Of a stretch of DNA of 64,000 bases, positions 44,211 to 56,285 are shown one piece after another. The notes beneath the pieces were generated by a model. It saw nothing but the letters and a program-made list of their open reading frames with translations, did no database searches and was not told where the DNA came from. The stretch comes from Quillaja saponaria (lineage: Eukaryota; Streptophyta; Magnoliopsida; Fabales; Quillajaceae). How positions within the stretch are numbered: position 1 is the stretch's first letter; every line of letters starts with the position of its first letter. The DNA lies in contig CM055611.1 of assembly GCA_029379385.1 (NCBI GenBank), positions 17,740,062 through 17,804,061 of the forward strand, read 5' to 3'. Made by a program: the position numbers and the translations under genes.

Positions 44211-47200
44211 TATGTTGCTTTCACAGTTAATAAAGATTTTCTTGGTTTCCTACAATTCCATTTCATGATGGCCTTATCATGGCTTTCAAATCAAATCTTT
44301 GTTCTTTGCAACCAAACAATTATACTCCCCAAGTTTGTTACATTAGATGTAGTCTTCTTCATTTCCTTTTTTTTTTTTAACAGCAAAGTGTAATTTTATT
44401 AATACAAACTTAACAAAACATAATACAGCTTCTAAAACAATTTTGGAAACACGAGATTTACCCAAGAAGATATAAAATCCCTATGTGTGGTCTATACTAG
44501 TGGCAGGTTATTTAACTATAATTACAAAATCACACAAAAAGCATTAAAGCTGTTCATTGATGATTTGACTGTTCAGGCATCTCTCTCTCATTCACATGTT
44601 TCTTATCAGAAGTTACTGTTTGCCAATTTAGTTAGCCTGCCCTTCGTTTGTTTTAGAACATCTACTAAGGTTTACTGTTTTGTTACATGCATGTTTGCAA
44701 AGCAACCCTAACTTTGCTGAAAATGATGGTTGTGATCTTTCCTCTAAAATTTTAGGGGAAAAAAAAAATTATCAATATCCTATCCCTCAAGTGCACCTGG
44801 GTTTTGCCTTCGCAAGATTTTCCTATGTTTAAACAGGTGGCTATTAAGTTACAAATAGCATGTTGAAGAATAATGAGTATATAGCCTAAAATTTTGTCTA
44901 TATTATGGCAATAAGCAAAAGCTTAAAGCTAGAGGGCTTAAATATTATCTAAAACAAAGGAGAGAAAATTGAATTGTGTCCGGATAGAAGCAAGAGAGTC
45001 ACTAAAAGAAATGTACAAATTACATAGCTTGTGTAGTTAAAATGAAGAACAAATGCTGAAATTTGTGGGAGTAATACGTGGGTCAATGATTTGAAGGTAA
45101 TCACAGAATTAGTGAGAGCAATTTGTAAGCCAATGATTTGGAAATGAGAGATGTGAATGGGAAGAGATTCTTGGTGACCAATGGACGAGGATTATCATGA
45201 GTCAATGGTATGAATGAGGAGAGATTTTAATTTAAGTGAGGGCAATTTATGGATCAATATATAATTTAAAAGCCTGAATAATTTAAAAGTTTAATGCACC
45301 TCATAAAATAAAATAAAAAACTATTTGAATGACATGGATCTTTGTTTTTAGTTTATTTGGAATTCAACAAATTAAGGATAAAAATCAACAAGTTGAAAAA
45401 TCATGTTTTACATATTTAGATTGAAAAGAAAAGATATATCATTTTCATATAAACTTGTTTATCAAGGTGAAATCCCCCAAACCTAGAAGGGCCTAAAAAT
45501 CTGGGAACTTCATTTTTCGTTTTGTAATTGGGAAAGGTGAAAGGAAGTTAAAAAAGATTGGAGATGAATACTTCATCGTTGTTAATTTGGTTGAGATGGA
45601 TGGAGAGCTAGAGAATGAAGATGATAATTCTTTTTTAGTCCTCAATATCATTTTCCTGCCAAAATTGAGAAGAAAAGAAAGGAAGACTGAAAAAGACCCA
45701 TTTAATATATTGCACAAGAGACCCATAAATTTGTCTTTTATTTCATTTCCAACCAATTAACTCTCTTCTCTTTTCCATTTGCAACCAAACAAAGACTTAG
45801 TCCCATTACAGTCCGGATAGAAGCCGGAGAGGATGCACTCGGTTTCTTCCCATCCATATGGAATTATCATTAATAACTACAGATATTTGTTTGTACAAAT
45901 TTTGAAAACAAGAATTAGACATATTTATCGAGAATAAGATGGTTTGACAAAACATAGAGCTCACTTACCAAGGAAAAACTATGCTCTAGTTTTTATTTTA
46001 AATTATTTCTGTTCAAATTAAAAAATATGGCTTGTATGAATCATATTAATAATTTCTAGTTTTAACTTTTTAAAGCATTCTATCCATTTTTATCCAAAAA
46101 TATATATATAACTTGGCATGAAAAATGAGTCTCTGCAGTGAATCATTGGTCAGGGTGACACAGTAAAAACTGGGGAATGCCCTAGCTATAGCTAGCTAGT
46201 TTAAGCTCTGAGATGCCTAGCTATAGGTTCTCTTGTATTAAAGGTTCTAGCCTCTAGGCGTTTTGCAGAAGATATGAAAGTAAGATTCATTTTTTACCCC
46301 ACCCAAAAAAAAAAAAGTAAGACTCATTTGTTGTTTGATTCCAAAATATAGAATGGCCACGTGTACTGACTCCCCCGTAAATGGTATAGTTCAGCTTCTT
46401 TGTGGGGTTCATTTACAGGCATGCATATATGTCAGGCTTTAATGAAGTGCTAGGTCCTTCATTAATTTCAAATTGTAGAAGAAACTCTGCTCATTTGTTT
46501 TGGCAGTTCTGTTGCGAATGAAGAGAATTGCTAGTTGCTACCATGAATGCATATTTAATAGTATATTGCTTGAAGTAGTATTAATTTATCCTACTAAAAA
46601 TGCCAAAAACTTGTTTAAACATTTAACTTACAAATAAGTAGCATTTTTTAAATATATTTCTTTTGCTTCATAGCACTCCTAGATCATATGCTTACCAAAT
46701 ACCATATATGTCAAATTCTTTTATCTTTTCTATTTTTTCCTCCTTTTTAATAAAATCAGAAAATGTTGAGGAATTTGTTATAAATACTAATGAGTTTGTC
46801 AAATGAAATCTCTAAGGACTTGGGATTGTAGTTCACTAAAAACAAAAAAAAGAATGATTAATAATTATCGAGAGAAATAAATTATATCCACTTTTGTTAC
46901 TTTGTAATTCATCATTCCAGTGAGCTTTTTTAGTTAGTGTCTTTCTATTCAAAAATCAATTGACAATAAGATTAATTAAGTGTTGCACGAAAATAAGTAA
47001 TCAATTAACTTCAAGCACCAACAGAATGTCGAATATTAACCAAATTAGTCAATTGAATCTAGGTCTTGCTTATCTAAATGGATTTGCCTCTTCTAATGTG
47101 TAAGTAAATTGGAAACCATTGATTCAAAGATTAGCATATTCAAGACTAGAATTTCAACATGCCATTGTGTCAAACCCGATAATGTGATTAAACTCAAATT

Positions 47201-48824
47201 TTAAATTGGTTGATGTTTTATCTTATATGTCGGATTGAGTCACTTACTATTTCGATGTAAAACATATCAACCTGGGAATATCCAACCACTCCCAAAAATA
47301 ATTATTTATTAATACTTTTAAATAATTTTTATATGTAAGAAATATGATGAAATCCATTCTAGAAATTTCTTAATACATGAAAATAAGTGTCTCAATATGT
47401 GTTCGTGTTGAAGTAAATTATATTTATTTTATTAAATTTGTAATATTAAAAACTTCAATTTGTGTTTATTTCTCTACTAAAAATTATATAACTAAGAATT
47501 TTTGTAATTTATAACCTTATTATTAATTAAAATAGATAATAAATTATTTTATAATATGAATAGTACTCTAATCTACCCGACTCAGCCGATCCATCAAGTT
47601 TTTAATCGAGTGTATCTTTTGTCACTTGAACACCTGACTTCTAAATTGAGTGAAATTTTGTCAGTCCAGCTCAATTGGATTGAGCAAAATTTATGTCAAA
47701 CTCAACTCACCAATTTGCTGCACTCCTAAGCTGTATTCTTGATTACTCAATCTTTAAGAAGGAAATTTATTGGGAAGTACAGGAAGTGCTAATTAGCTTA
47801 GGTTGGTATGAGGAGCATACTTTGGACCACAACAGGATAAAGACACGGATGGTACCATTCATTAGACCTACCAAAAATAGGGGTAGCAGTCACATGCTAG
47901 ACTTAAGGACATTGAAAATTTGCCCTTGCGTTTGATCTTATGTTAGTTCACAACAGCCTTAATGTTCTGTTTGGAATAAGCGAAAGTTGGAGAAAAGTTT
48001 GAGAGGCGGAATAAAAAAGACAGTAAGTAACATTACATTCATTTTGTTTCCTGACTTTCATTTCTCCCAATTATAACCTAAGAAACTTCTGCAATAAATG
48101 TTAAATTTTACACAAAATTTTGAATGGGATTAATACTTAAGAAAGCTTAAACTGACTTGTGTGCTTCTGGCATACATAAATTTCAGCAAGATATGTTTTT
48201 ACTTGAAACTCACTGGCCACTGTATGCCTTTGTTAAACACACAAACATTGGTAATGAAATCAAGCCAATAAGTCCAATTAATCCAAATTTGACAATTCCA
48301 CACAATGATCCAAAGATTTCAAATTCATTGTATTGTGAAAAACAAAACCTCTGAAAATAAGTTTAACGGTGTAAAGCTAGCCAGTTTTACCTCTGTTTAT
48401 TAAAATGAATAATATCGATATAAGAAAAACTGACATTCAACTGGTAGTTTTACCGCATGCCAATTAGCATTCCAGCTTAACAATTTTTGAATCAAAACCC
48501 TCCACATACTTTACACAGATGAAAAAGAAACATATTGAATTATGCCAGGTTTCATACTATGTCGCTCTTGAAGTACATAATGTTGTATAAGTTACTGTTT
48601 CCTTCTCATATTTGTAAGTTCTAACCTCCCCTGGGAAGACTTGCTGACTAAAAATGATGCTTCCCATGTGGCCTTTCAACAGGAAAGAAAAAGGCAAAAA
48701 GAGAGAACCAAAAGTAGCAAGAAAACTTTGATATAATCTGTTCTAGCAAATTAGAGAAGAATCACTGAAAAAGCATTATGATTGATAAAACTTATGCACT
48801 CAAAAATTCCACTTTTACTTACTT
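44211..48824. other. Gene-poor spacer between YABBY and GOS12 relic B
   Basis: No recognisable protein. A TTTTTTTTTT-AACAGC-AAAGTGTAATTTTATTAA segment (44,368-44,402) looks like the antisense 3' end of a retroposon but has no body I can identify. 47,560-47,730 has a degenerate CTCAATTGGATTGAGC/CTCAACTCACC repeat-like stretch. Open frames here are short and without motifs. Confidence 0.4.
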
Positions 48825-49267
48825 TCAAAGCCAATAAATGATAAGAAACAGCGTACAAGCTGCAATTACTGCTGATAGGATAAGAGTATCCCTTGATCGC
48901 CGCCTTCTGATTGACCCTGCAAACTATGAGGTTAGTAACATGATAGTTTTCAGTAAATATTTATAAAATGTACAAAAATTGAATAAAAAAGTAGATAGAG
49001 AGAGACTCGGAAACAGTGCTTTTTATAAGATGTACCAAGTAGACTTGAAACAATGGGGAACTTGTCACTAAGAAGCTTAACTTTCCCTTGAACATCACCA
49101 AACAAAAGCCCTTTGAGAGCCTAACACCGCTCTTGTTGCTTTAGCCTGACTAATCACACCATCAATCTGAGAAAAAAGATAGAGAAGAAGAAAAAGAAAA
49201 AAGAAGTTAAGTAAGAACTCTGGAAGATAATTATGAGATAAAAACGGGTTACATTCTGCAAAGTTTG

Positions 49268-49565
49268 AAATAAATAATTTTCTGAAAATCTTGTAGTTGA
49301 GGCCTCAGGAATGTGTTATATTCTTTCTTACATGCCCTGCACACGCAAGCCCATTGGGCTTGTCAGCGTAGGGAACGCATATGCCCTCTTCATACCTTGT
49401 GTTTCAATTTTAATTATAGTTTTTTTGAATGGGTGGCGGCAAGATTCGTACTCTTGACCACTTGGTCATAGAGTCTCTGATAACATGTCAAAGAACCATT
49501 TCACCTAAAAATTTAAGCTGTTAGGTGAGGTCCCAAGAATGAGTTATATTCTCTCTTGCAAAAGC
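49268..49565 (-). mobile_element. Small LTR-type (TRIM-like) insertion in GOS12 relic B
   Basis: Two similar segments, GAGGCCTCAGGAATGTGTTATATTCT (split across 49,297-49,325) and GAGGTCCCAAGAATGAGTTATATTCT (49,528-49,555), flank a sequence containing GTCTCTGATAACATG. That is the reverse complement of a tRNA-iMet-like primer site (TGGTATCAGAGC type). This gives LTR, primer site, internal, LTR on the minus strand in about 300 bp. Confidence 0.45.
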
Positions 49566-51530
49566 CAAGTTAGCTCAAACCTTAAATCATCATATAATAT
49601 GAAACTGTTGTGCAAACTGATTTTGTTTTAGGAGCATATGATTTTGTTAAGTAAGAATGTAAATGTTGCTTGCTAATTTAAGAGAGGGAATGCATTTGTA
49701 CAAAAGTAGAATTTTATCCAAACTAATCAGATAGGAAGGGAAGGAGAATAATCAAAAAGGAAAGAATCAAAAATAAAGAAAAAATTGAGGAAATAAATCC
49801 TTAAGGCTACATTGATTTGAAACTTGGGGAACAGTAATCACACCAATCAATTTGCTCCTTTACTGATAGCCAAAAAGGAAACAGTAAAAGATTATACAGT
49901 TTCACATAATCATGTTTGTTTCATTTTGTTTCTTGTTTTCCAACTCACGCATTCTTTTTTCTATTCAAGACATCACTAAGAAATTTTCTTATGTTGGAGA
50001 CTTGTTCCCAAAGGATCCTTTCTTTTACTTTATTCTTTTAATTATTTGTCAATGAAATTGAAAGTCCCAAATTGTAAAGTAAATAATAATTGTTTTACAA
50101 ATTAATTTAGTAAACAGTAAAGAAAGTTAGTTACTACTTTTGATTAGTAGCTCTGACTCTGACAGTGAAGATTATCAATCATTTGTACCAAACAAGGAAA
50201 GAATATTAATAATCATAGTAGCTTCTGTATTCAGTTGTTTCAATATGGAAATTGCTCATACAAACAAGAAATGGTTATTAACAAACAGCCTAGGTAATAA
50301 AATAAGTGGAGATTTAGAATAAATAAGTGTTTTGAATATGGGAATTATCATAATGTGTATCTACAGTTTGAGTGAAACATGTTGGTGTATTTTGATTACT
50401 ATTATAATTGATGTTTTTGAGTTTTCTGAACAAGATTAAGTGAGTTCCCGAGCCTTTATCTGATTCTACTCTTGCATGAAACCTTGCTGACAGTATAGAT
50501 CCTTTTTTTGTCACACCATTAGAAGAGATTCTTGAGCCTAATGAGATTTAGCAGAAGAAGGGAGAGAGGGGAGCCGAGGCAGACAGAGAGAGGAAAAGAA
50601 GGTCTTCTCATGGCTGCACATCAACAGCAATGACAAAAACAAAGGGATCTTTTCCATCAGCTAGGTTTTTTGCAAGAGATGGAGTGAGCAAGTGCAGAAC
50701 CAAAGAAAGGCTCAGAAAACTCATCTAGTTCAAGTTAGGGCAAAAAGCCCTTAATCTGGTGGTTGAAAGAGAAAGCACAGAATTTTTTACCTTCTATCTT
50801 TTCTTTTCTTTTTTCTAAGAAACTTTTATCTATTCTTTTAATTCCCAAAATTTTCGTCTGCAATATCCAAGTGTGTCAGTTACATTCAATGTCAGGCTTG
50901 TATTAAATCATGTTGTTTCAACACTGACACTTTGGGGTGAAGTGGAGTACCAGGGTAACAGAGGAGAACCCTATTTTGTGATTTACATAATAATGTAACA
51001 TTTCCAGAAGAAGAATTTCCCATGATCAATGCAGATTTATTAGAATTAAGGATAGAATTTAAACTTACGTGAGATATACTGCCATGAACGGTGGCTCTCT
51101 CCCTTAGTGATTGCATCTTTGGTGACATACTTCCTGATGCCTGTCAGATGTAAGTGTTTTAAATATGACTCTTGGAAACAACAACATGAATTAAATTTGA
51201 ACCATGCTCACCTTATACTCACTAATATCATCTCTGACTGAACTCAGAAGCTCTGATGCTCCCTCAATGAGTTTATATTTCCCTGATTCACTTAAATTCC
51301 TTAAGATATTGATAAGATTTGTTATGAGAAAGGTTTGAGTGATCAGCTTACTGAAAAACAAATTACTTAGTACAGCAGAAACAAGTTTACAACAGCAGTA
51401 GCAAAGTAAACGCTTAAGACAGCCATAACCAGAAAACATTAGTGGGTAGGCAGCAGATTAGAATTACCCAAAGGCCAAGTCAAATATCCTAGTTGGACAA
51501 TCTAACAAAGTTCCATATCAGCATCAATAT

Positions 51531-51745
51531 GACCCAATTCCCCCTTTGGACAATTTGTAACACCTGAAGTCCAACTGGCCCAAGTGACTTTGAAAAGTCA
51601 ACAACCCACATCGCATGGGTTAAAATGCTTGCTGGAAGGTACTTAGTAGTTGACCCATGTGGGTTATATACACTTCAGTCTCCTCTTTCCCAACCAATGT
51701 GGGACTTTCTCCTCTTTCCCAACCAATGTAGGAGTTGGAGTATTA
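51531..51745. mobile_element. Short insertion with CCCACAT/ATGTGGG words
   Basis: Relic A has unrelated sequence at the matching point (14,440-14,640). The stretch holds CCCACATCGCATGGG, CCCATGTGGG and twice TTTCCCAACCAATGT(G/A)GGA. Such words mark a common short dispersed plant repeat. Ends are not defined. Confidence 0.4.
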
Positions 51746-53758
51746 CACAATTGGCATGAAAAATACCGTTTGTACTATGTAGACAACTTTACACAGACTA
51801 TGTGGCTTGAATAATGAACTTAAACAGCAATATGTCAATAGAAAAATAAACATGTTCGGTTATAAAGACCTCTAAGAAAAACTTAAATGCTATGACTCAA
51901 TGAATGCTGAGGGCATGGTGGGACCCCTAAGGAAGGGCACAAGCTGGTTGAATGAGGAAATTCTGTCTAGGGCTTGGCATCCCTGTTCCCTGATGGTAAA
52001 GCTCCTTTAGGAAAGCCCTGTGAAAGCTGTCAAGGTTGATGGCCGGCCCTCTTACCCTTTTTTCATCAACATAAAAAACGAAGGGCAAAAAATATTGTTG
52101 TGCAGGTAGCTTGATGTCCCAAACTATTAGATTCGATCCTTAAGGAGAAACGCAGAGTTCATGGTTCTCTGGCTAAAAAATTGAAGGCTCAGTATGTAGC
52201 AATGATTGCACATGTTCTCATTCAATGAAAGTGATACAGCCACATTGACTTAAAAAGAAGATTATAGTAAAATATAAAGATGTGACTAAGCACATAAAAC
52301 ATCTGACATAAATTGTGACATTAAGTCTGATGACTCTGACCAATATTATCGATTGCACCAACCTAATTGAATTCAGGATGAAAGGACTTAAACTTAATCT
52401 CAAGGCATTGAATTTAAGTTCATCTACGTCAAGAACATGAAACTATTCGTTATAATACAAGAAAGAGTTTTACTAGACAAAGACTAAAGAGATAGACCAG
52501 TTAATCATATTGCATCACTCATCAGAGTCCACATGTGTGGATTTAATGACTATCAATGGGTCCCACACGTGTGCTCAGTGATCAGGGTGACCACGTATTA
52601 TTGGGTGAAAAAGTAATTGGAATCACCTGACTGCAATCAGATCTGACTGAGTAAAAAAAGTAACCTAAAAGAAAATATGGTTATTAGTAGTAATGTATCA
52701 AAATTTAAGTTATTCATAAAAGCTAGGAGATAATAGATGACAAGGATGAGAAGTTAATAATCTGAAGTTGGAGAGTTTTGATCAAGGTTCTTGCAGCCAC
52801 ATGACATATATCATATGTAACTCGCATAATAGTACCTATCTACTAATTAAAAAGATTATATATTAATTTGTAATCTTACTGGAAACTATTTGCACTTCTA
52901 TCACATTTTATACCCTATAATCCTCTCTGTGCAGATACTGCAGAGCAAACAATCATTCTGGTCCAGGCAGCTTCAAACCACTATAGCACAAATTGAGAAA
53001 CTAATTATAGAGATCAAGCCTGGATAAACTCATGAAGAAATGCCTCTGTGCCTGGCTAATTTTTGAATTACAGAAGTGGCTGGTGCAAGCAGATGCAGCA
53101 CTTCTACTCATTGCATCACTTATATCCAATAACTTCTCGAGCAAGGACTGGATTTCCATTTCCATGGACTTCCATGATCTGCTGGATCCAACAGGTGGTG
53201 ACCCGGTTTCAACATAACCTGATAGCAGAAGGTACATCACATTAAGTGCAGAGAACATCCAAGCTGTGATTGATTTGGCTTCGGAGATACGATTGTTATT
53301 TGAATTTTTGCTAGGTTTTTTTTTTTTTTTCCTGTCAATAAGTATAAATTGAAATTATAGCTTGTATGGAGATAAACATTATTAATGTTAAATGAGGAGC
53401 AGACATGAAAAGCAAACACCATAACTCCATGACCAGCAAATCCCTTCTAATATCTTCATATTTAATTGAGAGAAACCTCTTAGCTATACATATTATTTAA
53501 AATATTGCTTGTAAAAACAGTAAGAACTGGATACATGTAAGATATATGCATTTTATATTATTTAAGTCATGAATGCAGTTTGTAGCTAAACCCACATTGA
53601 TATGAAACTAACTTTTATGTAGCCTCTATATAGAATATAAATCTCCTGTCTGCTTCTAAAATATCTGGTTTGGCTAGGTATCATGGAAGAAAAGAAGCCC
53701 ATAGCCAAAGCCAGAAATCTAAGGTAGAATGAAACGAGACAGGGGACAACTTATCCTC

Positions 53759-53774
53759 GGGGGGGGGGGGGGGG
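53759..53774. repeat. Poly-G tract (16 nt)
   Basis: A pure G run, followed by a (GA)n run at ~53,802-53,821. It lies in GOS12 relic B intron 1. G runs of this length are rare and prone to sequencing error; they can also form quadruplexes. Confidence 0.9.
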
Positions 53775-53872
53775 AAGAAGTGTGTTTGTGTGTGCATACA
53801 TGAGAGAGAGAGAGAGAGAGCTGATCTGCAGAAAAAAGAACCATAACTTTCCTTGTATGGTATTTATATGCA

Positions 53873-54400
53873 AGATGCATTCTCAAGCCAGTGGATATTA
53901 AAATGAAATATGTAATTTTAACAATGACAGTGCTCCATTGTAATATAACCAGAAGATGATGAAGAAATAGGCCAAGTAAACATCAAAATAACACAAAAGA
54001 GGGAGAAATGAGAAAATAAAAGAAAGTAAGAATCTAGCATAGAACTATAGGTGTTTTTCAGTATTCTGTTTCATTTTTTGCTGCTCAAGCTACACAACAA
54101 GTGCAATATTTTGTAATAAAATGAAGGGCTTTACAAATTGCCTTCTCAAGCCAGTGGATGTTAAAGTCTAATTATGTAATTTCACCCAATGGCAACGGCC
54201 ATTGTACAGTAACCAAACGATGATGAAAAAAATAGACCAAGTAAACATAAAAGAAAAAAAGTAAATGGAATAGGAAGATAAAAGTAATATAGAAAGAATC
54301 TAAACCAGAACTGTAGGTCTTCTTCTTTATCCCCATTTCATTTTATTTTCACTTTCTCCTGTTTGGCCTGCTGCCTAAAACTACACAAGTGCAGCCTTTT
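53873..54400. repeat. ~265-bp tandem duplication in GOS12 relic B intron 1
   Basis: CATTCTCAAGCCAGTGGATATTAAA (53,878 on) and CCTTCTCAAGCCAGTGGATGTTAAA (54,140 on) start two collinear, diverged units sharing GATGATGAA..AATAG.CCAAGTAAACAT and ACACAA..AGTGCA....TTTTGTAA. Confidence 0.8.
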
Positions 54401-55170
54401 GTAACTTCAGCCTGAGCCTACTTAGAATTAAACTAGTATTAAGCATCAGAGATAACTATGGAGGCTCCTATGGAGCAATAACGATATCTCCTTAGACATC
54501 AAAATCCTTTGAAATTATTATCAAGAAAAGCAAGCTGAAGCTTACAAAACTAACATTCAATACAAATTCACATATTATTATGACAAATTGACAAGTTCAA
54601 TTATTAGTAACTATACTAAGAGTATGAGTATAATCAGCAAATATTTGACAAATATTGCTTGAAATATGGTATCACTTCTAAATTTTAAGCTCATGTAGGA
54701 ATTGGCAATAAAGAGCTAGTGAGGGAAGTATCTAAGTGAAGGATAGTAATCAAAATGTGAAGCAGCAACCAAGAGTGAGAGAACGAAAGCTTACCTCCTT
54801 GGGTGAAGCTTAGCATACGAACGAAAGCTTGACGTCAAGATCGCCCTCCACCTTCCGTGCTTCTTTCCTCATTTCCTCCCAACCCAATTCCTGTAACTCC
54901 AGATTCGGATACGTCATTTGGATCTTCCTACCCGGATCCTTACTTTTGATTTTGATTCCTCCATGTTGGTTCAGTTATTACAGTCCATGGGAAAATGGTC
55001 ATCTACGGCTGGTGATTATCAGAGAATTGCAACCGTGGGACCACACAATTGGCCCTATCAATTTATTGTTTAACGCGGGACTATTCACTTTTAAAGTGTC
55101 ATCCGCAAGTAAACGACAAAAAAATATTAAATTTTTTCTGTTTTTCATAATAGAAATAAAAATTAGATAG

Positions 55171-55657
55171 AATATTCACATATTTTATTAAAGAATATTG
55201 AGAGATTTTAAGGGGCGCACTTAGTATTACATTGACTGTTAACCTAACTAGTTATTGGTATAATAGTTTTTATTAATTGTTAGATAGTTGTTCAATTTTA
55301 ATTATTAATACTTTTAAGATGAAATAATGAAAATTTTAGTACAATTAACAAAATATTTTTTTATAAGAAACAATAGGAATTCATTCATCAAATATTTATA
55401 GCACAAATACAAAGCATAAGGCAAATATATAAATATCTATAGTATTATAAAAGCTAGAATACATTATGGTCTCTTATTATTTAATAAATTTTTTATATTA
55501 TATCCTAATTCTTATATTTATATTATATCCTAATAATTATCTATTCTTTTCTTATCACAAAAATCTCATCTCTTTTGAACTCTTTAATTTTAAATGAATT
55601 TCATATAAATACATTTTATTTTATTCTAATTATAAAAAGAGTATAATTCATTTACAA
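55171..55657. other. AT-rich spacer with Helitron-like start
   Basis: TCTATAGTATTATAAAAGC at ~55,434 resembles the 5' ends of the Helitron-like elements at 26,033 and 60,344; no 3' end was seen. Nothing else recognised. Confidence 0.35.
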
Positions 55658-56285
55658 TGTGTTTGGAACAAAATAAATAATAAAATTCATTTTATTTGAA
55701 ATGAATTTAATAATTCAATTCATTAAAGTGAATTCGCTTATGTAGAATAAAAACTTCACTTATGAAATTTAGTTATTTCTCTTTTTTAGAACAAATAAAG
55801 AATTTCATTGCAGTTTAAGTACTTTTTTTGATACTACCCTGAATTTTTTTGATTAAAATTAGCATTGATCAACTAAAATAAGAGATTAATTGTTGTTCAG
55901 TGAACAAAAGACAAGCTGAGAGGAAAGAAGTTATAATTGGTTAAGTGAATATTTGAGATGAAATGGTGATAGCTCTTTATCGATTTATCTAAATAAAAAA
56001 CATATGTAATATTAAGGATAAAAATATCATTTAAAGTAGACAAAATAATAATTTATCTCAAATAAATTTTACAAAATGAAATCTAACATATTTGGTGTGG
56101 AATTCATAATTAAATAAAAAATAAATTTTATTTAAAATCTACACATTTTTATTTGTTCCAAAAGTAAAAAAATGTAAAATTCATTTGAAATGAAATGAAA
56201 TATATATTTTTTTAGGTATTCCAAATATACTGTTAAAATGAATTGAATTATATATAGATATATTTTTTTAAGTGTTCCAAACATA
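55658..56285. mobile_element. MITE-like element with GTTTGGAACA inverted ends
   Basis: The left end TGTGTTTGGAACAAAATAAA and right end AGTGTTCCAAACATAC are inverted. The interior repeats ATTTCATTTT/AAATGAA words in both orientations and has an extra internal TTTGTTCCAAA (~56,155), suggesting nested or rearranged copies. Confidence 0.5.

Larger units (their letters stand above)
48825..54917 (-). pseudogene. GOS12: GOS12 Golgi SNARE gene relic B, frameshifted
   Basis: GOS12 is a Qb-type Golgi SNARE in ER-Golgi and intra-Golgi vesicle fusion. Minus-strand exons: 54,917-54,795 (MTYPNLELQELGWEEMRKEA, RKVEGDLDVKLS), 53,218-~53,020 (YVETGSPPVG, SWKSMEMEIQSLLEKLLDIS), 51,299-51,212 (ELLSSVRDDISEYK), 51,140-51,069 (ASGSMSPKMQSLRERATVHG), 49,166-49,036 (IDGVISQAKATRAV, GDVQGKVKLLSDKFPIV), 48,916-48,825 (RRRRSRDTLILSAVIAA, CTLFLIIYWL: membrane anchor). 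Splice sites survive. Breaks: an extra T and a deletion in exon 1; extra T's in exon 2; TGA plus two 1-nt losses in exon 3; one extra T in exon 5; TGA in place of the penultimate codon before AAG TAA. The number of lesions argues for real decay. Confidence 0.88.

Noticed and set aside
47560..47935. Possible small gene at the 80-codon frame 47,693-47,935
   Set aside because: No homology or splice context; it overlaps a degenerate CTCAA-type dispersed repeat.
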